Assembly: GCF_017352155.2 (NCBI RefSeq)
Contig: NZ_CP071462.1
Span: 3,224,001 to 3,288,000 of the forward strand
From: Haloterrigena alkaliphila
GTDB taxonomy: Archaea > Halobacteriota > Halobacteria > Halobacteriales > Natrialbaceae
Direction of reading: 5' to 3'
DNA length: 64,000 bases
Shown: positions 50,356 to 58,270 of the stretch, one piece after another
Numbering within the stretch: position 1 is the first letter of the stretch
Layout of the letters: every line of letters begins with the position of its first letter
Position numbers and translations under genes: made by a program
Notes under the pieces: generated by a model
What the model saw: only the letters and a program-made list of their open reading frames with translations
What the model was told of the DNA's origin: nothing
Databases searched by the model: none

Positions 50356-50550
50356 TCACTCGATTCGATAGCGAGCGACCTCCTCGGCGCCACAGGTCGG
50401 ACAGCCGTGGGTCTCCGACTCGAGGCTCGTTCCACACCGCCGGCACTCCTCGACGACGGTTCCACCGCTGTTCCCGAGGAAAACTGACTCGAGCGCTTTT
50501 CGCACTCGCGATGGCGACGACGTTCGGTTCGTGTGCCCCTGACCAGACAT
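50356..50550 (-). CDS. Small zinc-ribbon protein
   Basis: The 64-aa protein starts MSGQGHTNRTSSPSRVRKALES and contains one zinc ribbon, CRRCGTSLESETHGCPTCG, near the C-terminus. It is one of the small two-knuckle zinc proteins common in haloarchaea. A start at 50586 is also possible (12 more residues), but the ATG at 50550 gives a basic N-terminus with a sensible length. It lies convergent with mptE. Function unknown. Confidence 0.68.
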   Translation of the reverse strand: MSGQGHTNRTSSPSRVRKALESVFLGNSGGTVVEECRRCGTSLESETHGCPTCGAEEVARYRIE

Positions 50551-50724
50551 AGCTACTGATCCGCGGATATCAGTATTCGTTATCATCCTCTTACTATGAA
50601 TAACACGAGATTCTATATTTCGACTTGTCCGACGACACCGGTCGACGCAGTCGAACGGGACAGTAAGTCAGAGATTAACATGCATTTGTCACACTCAACA
50701 CGGGTGATTCGGTCCTCGAGGCTG

Positions 50725-51720
50725 TCATTCGATCGGGTCGTAACTGACCGGATCGTTGGCGACTCGTTCGACGACACCGTCGCGCTCGAGTCGCCGACAG
50801 TGGGCCGCCGCTTCGCCGGCCCCGAACTTCACGTGGCTGCCCTCGAGGTCGCCGAACAGGTCGACGGCCAGTCGCCACGGGCTCGTCCCCTCGCGGTCAG
50901 AATCGTCGTCAGCGCGGCGCTCGAGGGCAGTGAGCACGCGTCGAGTCCGCTCGCGGTGATGGTCGCGGATCGTCGGGATGCGGTCCGGCTGAATCGTCTC
51001 CCCGTGGCCCGGCAGGAGGCGCTCCGATCGGTCGGCGAGTCGATCGAGCGTCTCGAGGTAGGCAGCGAGCGGGTCGCCATCGACGACCGATTCCGGCGGT
51101 TCCTGTACCCGGGAATCGGTCGACGCAGAGCGGAGCGTTCGGGTGTCGCTCCCCCCGACGTTCGGCGTGTAGGTGGGCAGGACGGCGTCGCCAACCAGCA
51201 GCACGTCCCCCGCCGCGAAGGCGGTGTGGCCGAGCGTGTGGCCGGGGGTCGAGACCGCCTCGAGGCCCGCGATGCGGTCGCCGTCGGCGAGGCGCTCGAC
51301 CGGGATCGAGTCGGGCATCGGCGAGGGCGTATCGTCCTCGAGGACGGATTCGATCGCGTCGGCGGGGACTCCCCACCGTCGCATCGTCTCGCGATCGCGC
51401 TCGAGTCGTCGGTCGCGTTCGACCGCGTAGTCGGCCACCAGCGGTGCGTCTCCGGTGCCCATCGCGAGGGTCGCGTCCGCGGCGTCGGCGAGTCGCGGCG
51501 CCAACCCCGCGTGGTCGACGTGCCAGTGGGTGACGAGGACGGCCTCGAGATCGGACGGGGCGACGCCGGCGCGCTCGAGGCCCGCCCGCAGGTCGGCCCA
51601 GGCGTCGTCGGTCGGCGGCCCGGGATCGACGAGGGCGCGGTCGCCGACGAGGTAGGCGCTGTTGTCCCCTTCGGGCGACTCGCCGCCGACGCCGATTCGC
51701 TCGACGATCTCGGTGTGCAT
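50725..51720 (-). CDS. Metallo-beta-lactamase-fold hydrolase (glyoxalase II-like)
   Basis: The 331-aa protein has the THWHVDHAG metal motif (about 63-71), GHTLGHTAF with a metal histidine, GDAVLP for the bridging Asp and LPGHG for the last metal ligand. A helical C-terminal extension follows (about 235-331, SPWRLAVDLFGDLEGSHVKFGAGEAAAHCRRLERDG), similar to the winged-helix-like tails of LACTB2-type enzymes. Its natural ester or thioester substrate is unknown. The ATG at 51720 is used; the longer frame lies antisense to the neighbouring membrane gene. It is a single gene. Confidence 0.85.
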   Translation of the reverse strand: MHTEIVERIGVGGESPEGDNSAYLVGDRALVDPGPPTDDAWADLRAGLERAGVAPSDLEAVLVTHWHVDHAGLAPRLADAADATLAMGTGDAPLVADYAVERDRRLERDRETMRRWGVPADAIESVLEDDTPSPMPDSIPVERLADGDRIAGLEAVSTPGHTLGHTAFAAGDVLLVGDAVLPTYTPNVGGSDTRTLRSASTDSRVQEPPESVVDGDPLAAYLETLDRLADRSERLLPGHGETIQPDRIPTIRDHHRERTRRVLTALERRADDDSDREGTSPWRLAVDLFGDLEGSHVKFGAGEAAAHCRRLERDGVVERVANDPVSYDPIE

Positions 51721-51840
51721 ACGTACGCGTTCGACTCGAGTCCCGTCAGGCCGCCGATTCCGAACGTGACGATTGGCTGGCGAGAATACATCAATCAAAT
51801 GGTAATAACGGTTAAGATGGACAGGTGGCCATCGTAGTAC

Positions 51841-52281
51841 GTGGATACTCGACTCATCGTTACGGTTCCGTTCATGGCGTACATCGCCATTCTGGGACTG
51901 TTCGGACTCGCCCTGTCGATGGTCAACGCACCGTTCACGGAGGGCCAGCCGGCGTTCATCGTCGTCGTCGGCGTCCTCGGTCCCCTGGTCGCGTTCGGGT
52001 TGATCTGGCTCAAGAATTACGCCTACGGCGCCCCGTTGCTCGTGGCCATGCTGTTGCCGAACGCGTGGTTCGTGAGCTACTTCTTCTTCCTTCACGACAA
52101 CCCGGCGAACGCGTTCGCGGTGTCGGGCGAGGGATCGACCGCGTATCTGACCGCGACGGGCGGACTCGTCGCCACCTCCCTCATCGTCGCCGGCGTCGCC
52201 TGCTGGCTGTGGTACCGGGAGAGCCCGCAGTTCAGAGCCGCCGTCGACCGGTTCATTCATCCGGACGCGGTCGATACCTGA
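51841..52281 (+). CDS. Four-helix membrane protein of unknown function
   Basis: The 146-aa protein starts with GTG at 51841 and has four hydrophobic helices (about 5-28, 37-58, 64-86 and 102-126). A short basic/acidic tail RESPQFRAAVDRFIHP follows. No family signature is recognised. An ATG exists at residue 12 (MAYIAIL) and would shorten the first helix. It is divergent from the MBL gene with a 120-bp gap. Coding status is supported by the clear helix pattern and halophile codon use. Confidence 0.7.
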   Translation: MDTRLIVTVPFMAYIAILGLFGLALSMVNAPFTEGQPAFIVVVGVLGPLVAFGLIWLKNYAYGAPLLVAMLLPNAWFVSYFFFLHDNPANAFAVSGEGSTAYLTATGGLVATSLIVAGVACWLWYRESPQFRAAVDRFIHPDAVDT

Positions 52282-52523
52282 GTTCCCGGCGTTCCCCATC
52301 GCGCTCGAGATTTCTGCGCTTCGGTATCTACTTGAGATCCCTGCGTTCCGCTGCGATGGCAGGTCGCCTTCCGTTCTACCGGTGAGCTCGGTCTCGTCAC
52401 AACTGTCGCTCGAACGGTCCAGTCGACTCGAGACGCATTAGCGCAGACGTTTCATCAGTAAATCGTAGACTCGGTGGTTGCGGTCGAGGGGTTCTGTTGA
52501 AATCCTAAGGGCGTACAACTCTC
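52282..52523. other. Intergenic region before the lysyl-oxidase-like gene
   Basis: No gene, repeat or hairpin was seen. The base composition falls toward the right side, where the lower-GC lysyl-oxidase-like gene begins. Confidence 0.35.
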
Positions 52524-53432
52524 TTAGCACGCAGACGGTTTCACGTAGTGGCTTCGTGAAGTATGGACCGTAACTGTGTCATCGGTTATACTGAGGTCAA
52601 CCCGAACGGTGTTATCGTCGTCGCAAGTCTCGTCAATAGTGCCTGCTGCGTTCGTCGTGGCTTGCAGCGTGTACTCTCCATCAGGGAGACCGTCAATAAC
52701 AATATATTGACCGGGCAGAGACGAGTCGTACTCGTCAGCCCAGCCGGCACTGATCCCTTGATACTCACAATCGAACTGGGCACTACTATTGGCCGATGAG
52801 CGGGTCTGGTACAGATCCCGAAGACAGAACGTCTGTTTTCTGACCGCGCCCGTCCTCTCGCCCGATTCGTCGAGCAGGACATAGTTATTGAAACCTTTCA
52901 AGTGCGCGTGACCGTGGGACTCCGAATATTCGAACAGATCCGGGCGGTTCTCGGGACGCCCCAGTTCGGCATCCTCGTCTCCGACGTTGTAGATGATCAT
53001 GTCGAATCGAAGGAGCCGATGTTCGCCTGGGGTTACAAAGCCGTCTTCAACGTCGGAACTGGACTCATCAAACACCTCTGTTGAAACGCTGAATTCCCTG
53101 ACGCCTGGAACGAAGTTGACTCCCGATCTGTCCTCACCGTGGTCGTCTTCGGACTGGTTGTCCGCAACGTGGTCGTCCGAGGGCTCAGAGTCGGATTCGC
53201 CTGTCGAGGGTGGTGTCTCCGAGTTCTCTTCGTCCGCCGGAGTAGCCTCCTCGTCCGCGGTACCTTCGCCTCCGGTGGCCGCGGAGGCGTCCGTGCTAGT
53301 GTCGATGACTGAGAACGGGTTGTCAGCCACAACGCCTCCGAGGGAAATCATGCCGACCCCCGCCACGACAACGAGGAGAACCCCCACCAGTGCCGCTGCA
53401 CGCTTCCTATCTTTTCTCCATTTTATCTTCAT
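52524..53432 (-). CDS. Exported lysyl-oxidase-like copper protein
   Basis: The 302-aa protein has an N-terminal membrane anchor or signal (about 12-34), an acidic Ser/Thr-rich linker (about 40-105) and a C-terminal lysyl-oxidase-type domain (106-302). The three copper histidines are His173, His175 and His177 (SHGHAHLKG). The cofactor lysine is Lys199 (VRKQTFCLRD) and the cofactor tyrosine is Tyr235 (GWADEYDSSLPGQYI). In human LOX, His296 to Lys320 is 24 and Lys320 to Tyr355 is 35 residues; here it is 22 and 36. Cysteines at 203, 222, 270 and 302 could form disulphides. Base composition is lower in GC than in the neighbours, suggesting transfer. Confidence 0.85.
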   Translation of the reverse strand: MKIKWRKDRKRAAALVGVLLVVVAGVGMISLGGVVADNPFSVIDTSTDASAATGGEGTADEEATPADEENSETPPSTGESDSEPSDDHVADNQSEDDHGEDRSGVNFVPGVREFSVSTEVFDESSSDVEDGFVTPGEHRLLRFDMIIYNVGDEDAELGRPENRPDLFEYSESHGHAHLKGFNNYVLLDESGERTGAVRKQTFCLRDLYQTRSSANSSAQFDCEYQGISAGWADEYDSSLPGQYIVIDGLPDGEYTLQATTNAAGTIDETCDDDNTVRVDLSITDDTVTVHTSRSHYVKPSAC

Positions 53433-53580
53433 ACTTTCTCACCAGACTATACCCGGAGCTAAGCGAGAAGAAATATAGTAAGAATCCTACTAATCACGAA
53501 GTAAAACAATAGGCGCGTCCTAACTCATCGGTAACTGGTGAACATCCCTCTCGATCTCGTGTAGTGTCTGAGTCGAGGGT

Positions 53581-53643
53581 TCACCGTCTCGTATAGTAGT
53601 TCGGGGCGTGACTTCGGTCGAATTTCGAGACGTCGATTCCAAC
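53581..53643 (-). pseudogene. Short IS5-family transposase remnant
   Basis: The frame ends in a stop and reads VGIDVSKFDRSHAPNYYTRR, which closely resembles the D-x-S-x-F-DRSxAS-x-HYTKR region around the first catalytic Asp of haloarchaeal IS5-type transposases. Neither flank continues the protein in any frame, and no terminal inverted repeats are seen. Only about 20 residues remain, so this is a suggestion. Confidence 0.4.
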
Positions 53644-53895
53644 GATGCCAGTAGTCGGGCGCAGAGAAACAGAGAAGGTGAGCAGCACTCTTCAACAAAG
53701 CCGGTCGAGGGGCTCCTCGAGTCGGTCTGACAGTTCTTCGAGACGCGTTTCGGGCCGGCGAACGTCGACGGCGAGTAGTCGCCGAGAGTCCGACCGAACC
53801 GCTCTCGGGAACCGAACGGAATCTCGCTCCCGGTCGAATATCGCGGAAAGACCCGCTGACACGGGGTTTTGTCACGACATCATGTTCGCCAGTAC

Positions 53896-53904
53896 GCTTA
53901 TCGG
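53896..53904 (+). promoter_or_regulatory. TATA box of the HalOD1 gene
   Basis: CGCTTATCG lies 23-31 nt before the ATG at 53927. Confidence 0.5.
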
Positions 53905-53926
53905 GAGAACCGATGTAACACCGATC

Positions 53927-54235
53927 ATGTCCGCCCCCCTCGACCATTCGACGTCCGACGACTGGGGAGATCCGTCCCGAGCCATCATCGAAGCGGTCGC
54001 CGCCCGCGAGGGTGTAGACGTCACCGACATCGAGCCGCCAGCCTACGAACCGCTGTTTACCGCCATCAACCCGGAGGCGCTGGACCGACTGTTTCGGAAC
54101 CCAGCGGAGATGGCGACCGCCCGCGTCGTCCTCGAGTACGAGGGCTACGAGGTGGTCGTCCACGGCGACGGTCGCGTCGAGGTGAGCGATCCCTCCTTCG
54201 ACCCCGACGGTGTCGGGCAGCCCGTCGAGGACTGA
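53927..54235 (+). CDS. HalOD1 output-domain protein
   Basis: The 102-aa protein is essentially a single HalOD1 domain: AIIEAVAAREGVDVTDIEPPAYEPLFTAINPEALDRLF, then VLEYEGYEVVVHGDGRVEV. HalOD1 is a haloarchaeal domain thought to be an output module of signalling proteins; here it stands alone, as is common. The ATG at 53927 matches its TATA box. The end is 10 nt from the stop of the convergent isomerase-like gene. Confidence 0.85.
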   Translation: MSAPLDHSTSDDWGDPSRAIIEAVAAREGVDVTDIEPPAYEPLFTAINPEALDRLFRNPAEMATARVVLEYEGYEVVVHGDGRVEVSDPSFDPDGVGQPVED

Positions 54236-54244
54236 CGGTCCGAT

Positions 54245-55213
54245 CTACTCCGCCCAGTACGCTTCGCCCGGTTGCGTCTCGAAGACGGCCCGATCGAGCA
54301 GGTCGATCGCCTTCTCGAGGCCCTCCCGGGAACTCGTCAGCGAATCCTCGTGCTCGATGCTCAGCGCGCCGTCGTAGCCGACCATGCGCAGCGTCGAGAC
54401 GACGTCCTTCCAGTGGGCCTCGCCGTGCCCGTAGCCGACCGACCGGAAGAGCCACGAGCGGTTCGGCTCGTCGTCGTAGGCGGTCGTATCGAGAACGCCC
54501 TTCTCGCGGGCCTGCGCGTCGTAGATCTTCGTGTCCTTGGCGTGGAAATGGTGGATCGCGTCGCGCTCGCCGAGGTACCGAATCGCGTCGGTGATCGTGA
54601 TTCCCTGCCAGTAGAGGTGTGAGGGGTCGAAGTTCGCGCCGATCCGATCGCCCGTCCCCTCGCGCAGTCGGGCCATCCCGTGGGGTTCGTAGACCAGCAT
54701 GTTCGGGTGCATCTCGATGGCGATATCGACGCCGCGCTCGTCCGCGTAGTCGTCGAGGTCCGACCAGTAGTCGATCGCCCGCTCCCACTGGTAGGCGAGG
54801 GCCTCGTCGTGTTCGGGCGGCCACGGTGCGGTGATCCAGTTGGGTACCTCGTCGTTCGGTCCCCCCGCCGGCAGCCCGGAGAAACAGGTGACGACGCCGA
54901 CCTCGAGCTGGCTCGCGAGCTCGATCGCCTCGCGGAGTTCGGTGTCGGCCTCGTCGGCCCGCTCCGCGTCGGGATGGAGCGGGTTGTTGTGGGTCGCGAG
55001 CGCGCTGATCCGCATGTCGTACTCCTCGAGAGCGTTTCGAACCTCCTGCTGGGCGCCCTCGTCGTCGAGGTGTTCGTCCCGTGGGAGGTGGGCCTGGCCG
55101 GGGTGGCCGCCGACCCCCGGTTCGATCGCGTCGACGCCGAGTTCGGCCAGGTACGAGAGCGCGCCCTCGAGCGATTCGTCCGCGAGCGGCGGGGTGTGGA
55201 CACCGATCTCCAT
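54245..55213 (-). CDS. Sugar phosphate isomerase/epimerase (xylose-isomerase-like TIM barrel)
   Basis: The 322-aa protein is an AP-endonuclease-2/xylose-isomerase-like barrel. Metal residues are visible in IAIEMHPN, NFDPSHLYWQG, HHFHAKD and LSIEHED, as in IolE/IolI and tagatose-type epimerases. It probably interconverts or dehydrates a keto-sugar or inositol derivative. It belongs to the minus-strand series that includes a Gfo/Idh oxidoreductase and a sugar ABC importer, a combination typical of inositol or rare-sugar catabolism. The ATG at 55213 was chosen; a longer frame has no family match. The substrate is not determined. Confidence 0.87.
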   Translation of the reverse strand: MEIGVHTPPLADESLEGALSYLAELGVDAIEPGVGGHPGQAHLPRDEHLDDEGAQQEVRNALEEYDMRISALATHNNPLHPDAERADEADTELREAIELASQLEVGVVTCFSGLPAGGPNDEVPNWITAPWPPEHDEALAYQWERAIDYWSDLDDYADERGVDIAIEMHPNMLVYEPHGMARLREGTGDRIGANFDPSHLYWQGITITDAIRYLGERDAIHHFHAKDTKIYDAQAREKGVLDTTAYDDEPNRSWLFRSVGYGHGEAHWKDVVSTLRMVGYDGALSIEHEDSLTSSREGLEKAIDLLDRAVFETQPGEAYWAE

Positions 55214-55326
55214 ACGGAGCGACGCACCACGGCGGGAGAAATAAAACGGGGGCCGGCGAGCGGACGGGAACCGTCTCCAAGCGGCTCCGAACCACACCAG
55301 TCGGTCGAAAGAGCCGCGAACGGTGT

Positions 55327-55434
55327 CATAGCGTCGGCGGTCCGATGCGACGCGGACGGTCTCACAGCGTCGGCGGCCCGGTACGCCGCGGGCGATGTCA
55401 CAGCGTCGGGGGCCCCGTGCGACGCGGCCGTCGC
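55327..55434. repeat. Three tandem 36-bp repeats
   Basis: Units start at 55327, 55363 and 55399 and follow the pattern CAYAGCGTCGGCGGYCC, then GCGACGCGG. Twelve codons per unit keep a reading frame. The third unit overlaps the stop codon (55398-55400) of the neighbouring gene and its last codons. Confidence 0.85.
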
Positions 55435-55715
55435 GCCGTCGTCGATCGAGGGACCGCCCGAACGAGCGACGACGTCGACTCGTAGGCGACGCGGTCGGTC
55501 GGCGATTTGGCCGCGACGAGTTTCCAGAACCCGGGCGAGTAGAACGTGATCTCGCATCGCCCGTTGGAATCGGTTCGCGTTCGTTTCGTCCCGGCTTCGA
55601 CGATCGCTCCCTCGATCGGGTTGTTCCCCTCGTCGCGGACGCGGAGGGTGATCGCTCGCCCCACCGGGACCTCGTGACGGCTGATCTCGAGGACGAGTTG
55701 TCGTGTGATCCTCAT
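55398..55715 (-). CDS. Carboxypeptidase-regulatory-like beta-sandwich protein
   Basis: The 105-aa protein starts MRITRQLVLEISRHEVPVGRAITLRV and shows a CarboxypepD-like or Big-type strand pattern: GNNPIEGAIVEAGTKRTRTDSNGRCEITFYSPGFW. No signal peptide is present, which is unusual for this fold. The C-terminus is Arg/Pro-rich (RSTTARRPRRTGPPTL) and partly encoded by the 36-bp repeat, so it may be a recent replacement of the original end. It sits between the isomerase and oxidoreductase genes on the same strand. Function unknown. Confidence 0.65.
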   Translation of the reverse strand: MRITRQLVLEISRHEVPVGRAITLRVRDEGNNPIEGAIVEAGTKRTRTDSNGRCEITFYSPGFWKLVAAKSPTDRVAYESTSSLVRAVPRSTTARRPRRTGPPTL

Positions 55716-55815
55716 GCGAGTCAGTACCACATCGGCGCCCAAAACCTCACACCTGCACACGAACGGTGTGACTCCAAACGACGGGACGCGCCCGGGGAAA
55801 GGCCGTCCGCGGTGC

Positions 55816-56880
55816 TCACTCGTCGTCGACGGCGATCGTGTGGCCCTCGTCGCTCGAGCGGTAGATCGCGTCGATGATCCGCTGGACGGTCAGCGCCTCG
55901 TCGACGCTGTCGTCCGCGCCGTCGTCGCGACAGATGCGGTCGAAAAACGCTTCCTGTTCTTCCGTGTGGGTATCGTTCTGGTGGGTCTCGACGGACGTAT
56001 CCTCGAGGTGGTCGGGCCCGACCGTGTTCGCCGAGTGAAGCGAGAGATCCCCCTCGAGCAAGTCGAACCGGGCGGCCGATTCGGTTCCCCGGACGACGAA
56101 CTCGTGGGTCGACGGCCGGTTGGTCGCCCACGCCACCTCGAGCGAGATCGTTTGATCGCCCGCACACCGGATGAACGCGCTGGCCGAATCGTCGACGTCG
56201 AAGCCGGCGGGGCCGGCGTCCTCGCCCCACATGTCGAGATAGGCGTAGTCCTCGCTGTTGCCGAATTCTCCCCGAGCAACGCCGGTTACCTCTTCGACGG
56301 TCGGGTAGTCCAGCAGGTAGAGCGCGAGATCGATCGCGTGGACGCCGAGGTCGATGAGGGAGCCGCCGCCGGCGATCTGGCGGCGAGTGAACCACGAACC
56401 GCGGCCGGGAATGCCGCGGCGTCGGACGTAGTTGGCCTCGACGTGGGTGATGTCGCCGAGGTCGCCCTGTGCGATCCGGTTGTGGACGATCCGGACCGTG
56501 TTCGCGAACCGGTTGTTGAAGCCGACCATAGTGTGGCCGTCGGAGCCGACCGCGGCGTCGGCGATCCGCTGGGCGCTCTCGATCGAGTGGGCCAGGGGCT
56601 TCTCCAACAGGACGTGGAGATCGCGATCGAAGGCGTCGACGGCGTACTCCTCGTGGTACTTGTTGGGAGTCGTGATGACGACGGCGTCGATCGTGTCGTA
56701 CAGTTCGTGGTGGTCCTCGTAGACGTCGACGTCGTATCGGCGGGCGAACCGCGACCGGGCCTCCGTCGCGATGTCCATCCCGCCGACCAGCGGCACCCCG
56801 AGTTCGACGAGTCGCTCCGCGTGGTACTGACCGATGTTCCCCAGCCCGACGATTCCCGTTCTGATGTCGCTTCGATCCAT
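55816..56880 (-). CDS. Gfo/Idh/MocA family oxidoreductase
   Basis: The 354-aa protein has an N-terminal Rossmann fold (TGIVGLGNIGQYHAERL), the EKPLAHS motif with the catalytic lysine (about residue 95) and the C-terminal Gfo/Idh sheet domain with GGGSLIDLGVHAIDLALYLLD. It would oxidise a sugar, inositol or derivative with NAD(P)+. The context with an epimerase-like barrel and an ABC importer supports a sugar pathway. The start is the ATG at 56880; another ATG lies two codons upstream at 56886 (ATGACAATG). Confidence 0.9.
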   Translation of the reverse strand: MDRSDIRTGIVGLGNIGQYHAERLVELGVPLVGGMDIATEARSRFARRYDVDVYEDHHELYDTIDAVVITTPNKYHEEYAVDAFDRDLHVLLEKPLAHSIESAQRIADAAVGSDGHTMVGFNNRFANTVRIVHNRIAQGDLGDITHVEANYVRRRGIPGRGSWFTRRQIAGGGSLIDLGVHAIDLALYLLDYPTVEEVTGVARGEFGNSEDYAYLDMWGEDAGPAGFDVDDSASAFIRCAGDQTISLEVAWATNRPSTHEFVVRGTESAARFDLLEGDLSLHSANTVGPDHLEDTSVETHQNDTHTEEQEAFFDRICRDDGADDSVDEALTVQRIIDAIYRSSDEGHTIAVDDE

Positions 56881-57078
56881 TGTCATCCGAGTATCAGTAT
56901 CGCATTCGCAGTCCGTTCTCGTACCCATACAGTCGATACCGCTATATCGAATTGTTGTACTGGATCACCTTTTGTCCGTTGCCAAACGAGGACAAACCCG
57001 GTGAGCCATTCGTCGTCGGCCGCTCGAGTTCCGGCGTCGGCGACAATCCGAGTCCCGGCGTCGGCGGCCGACGGGAGC

Positions 57079-58266
57079 TCAGCTGTCGGCTTCCGTCGGC
57101 GTCGTCCCGGGCTCTCGCTCCGAGCGGTCGGTCAGGCCGTGGAGCAGGGCGTCGCCGGTCGCGGTATCGAAGAGGTGAATCTTCGATCGATCCAGCACGA
57201 CCTCGACGTCCTGTCCCGCCTCGATCTCCGTGTCGGGGGTGACGCTCATCAGCAGCTGATTCGGTGAGGTGGCTGGATCCTGATCCATCGACCCCTCCGC
57301 GGCCTCGGAGAGCAGGAGGTAGATGAAGACCTCGTCGCCCATCGGCTCCAGGACGTCGGTCCGGGCGGGGATCCGATCCGTCGGCGAGGACAGCGAGTCC
57401 GCGTACCGGGTCAGGTGGACGTCCTCCGGCCTGACTCCCAGCGTGACGGTGTCGCCGACGGAGACGCCCTGTAGCTGGGTCGGATCGAACTCGACGGTGA
57501 AGTTGTTGGTCTCGAGGCCGTTCTCGACGAGGGTCCCCTCGGCGAAGTTCATCGACGGCGAGCCGATGAAGCCCGCGACGAACAGGTTCGTGGGTTCGTT
57601 GTAGCAGACCAGCGGCGGGGCGATCTGCTGGAGCTTGCCGTCGTTCAGGACGGCGATCCGGTTGGACATCGTCATCGCCTCGGCCTGATCGTGAGTGACG
57701 TAGATGACCGTGGCGTCCAGCTCTCGGTGGAGCCGCTGGAGCTCCGTGCGCATGTGCACTCGGAGCTTCGCGTCTAAGTTCGCCAGCGGCTCGTCCATCA
57801 GGAACACGTCCGGATTGCGAACGATCGCGCGGGCGATGCCGACCCGCTGTTGCTGACCGCCGGACATCTCCGCCGGCATCCGGTCTAACATCCCCTCGAG
57901 CTGGACGATGTCGGCGGCTTCCTCGACGCGGTGCCGGACCTCCTCGTCGTCGTACTTGCGCAGTCGGAGGCCGAAGGAGATGTTCTCGTAGACGTCCATG
58001 TGGGGGAACAGCGCGATGTTCTGGAAGACCATCGCGACCCCGCGGTCCTTGGGGGCGAGATTGGTGACCTCGTCGTCGCCGATGTAGACCCGACCCTCGG
58101 TGGGCTGGGTCAGCCCCGCGACCGTCTCCATCGTCGTCGACTTCCCACAGCCCGACGGGCCGACGAAGGTGACGAACTCGCCGTCCTCGACCTCGAGACT
58201 GATGTCGTCCACTGCCGTTTCGTCTCCGTATCGTTTCGTGATGTTCTCGAGTCGTACTCGTGCCAT
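57079..58266 (-). CDS. Sugar ABC importer ATPase (UgpC/MalK type)
   Basis: The 395-aa protein has an ATPase domain with Walker A GPSGCGKST (about 34-42), signature MSGGQQQRVGIARAI, Walker B VFLMDEPLANLDA and the H-loop THDQ. The C-terminal half (about 240-395) is the MalK-type regulatory OB/TOBE region (LGVRPEDVHLTRY). This type serves carbohydrate importers and can be shared between systems. The gene ends the importer operon and starts 4 nt after the permease. Confidence 0.92.
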   Translation of the reverse strand: MARVRLENITKRYGDETAVDDISLEVEDGEFVTFVGPSGCGKSTTMETVAGLTQPTEGRVYIGDDEVTNLAPKDRGVAMVFQNIALFPHMDVYENISFGLRLRKYDDEEVRHRVEEAADIVQLEGMLDRMPAEMSGGQQQRVGIARAIVRNPDVFLMDEPLANLDAKLRVHMRTELQRLHRELDATVIYVTHDQAEAMTMSNRIAVLNDGKLQQIAPPLVCYNEPTNLFVAGFIGSPSMNFAEGTLVENGLETNNFTVEFDPTQLQGVSVGDTVTLGVRPEDVHLTRYADSLSSPTDRIPARTDVLEPMGDEVFIYLLLSEAAEGSMDQDPATSPNQLLMSVTPDTEIEAGQDVEVVLDRSKIHLFDTATGDALLHGLTDRSEREPGTTPTEADS

Positions 58267-58270
58267 TGTG

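Larger units (their letters stand above)
53433..53926. other. Intergenic region with a degenerate transposase remnant
   Basis: A 494-bp stretch without an intact gene. It carries a short IS5-type transposase remnant at 53581-53643 (listed separately) and otherwise unrecognised sequence. The promoter of the HalOD1 gene is at its right end. Confidence 0.45.

Noticed and set aside
50725-52299. 524-codon minus-strand frame for the MBL hydrolase
   Set aside because: The upstream third is antisense to a membrane-protein gene and contains no MBL motif; the ATG at 51720 is at the domain start.
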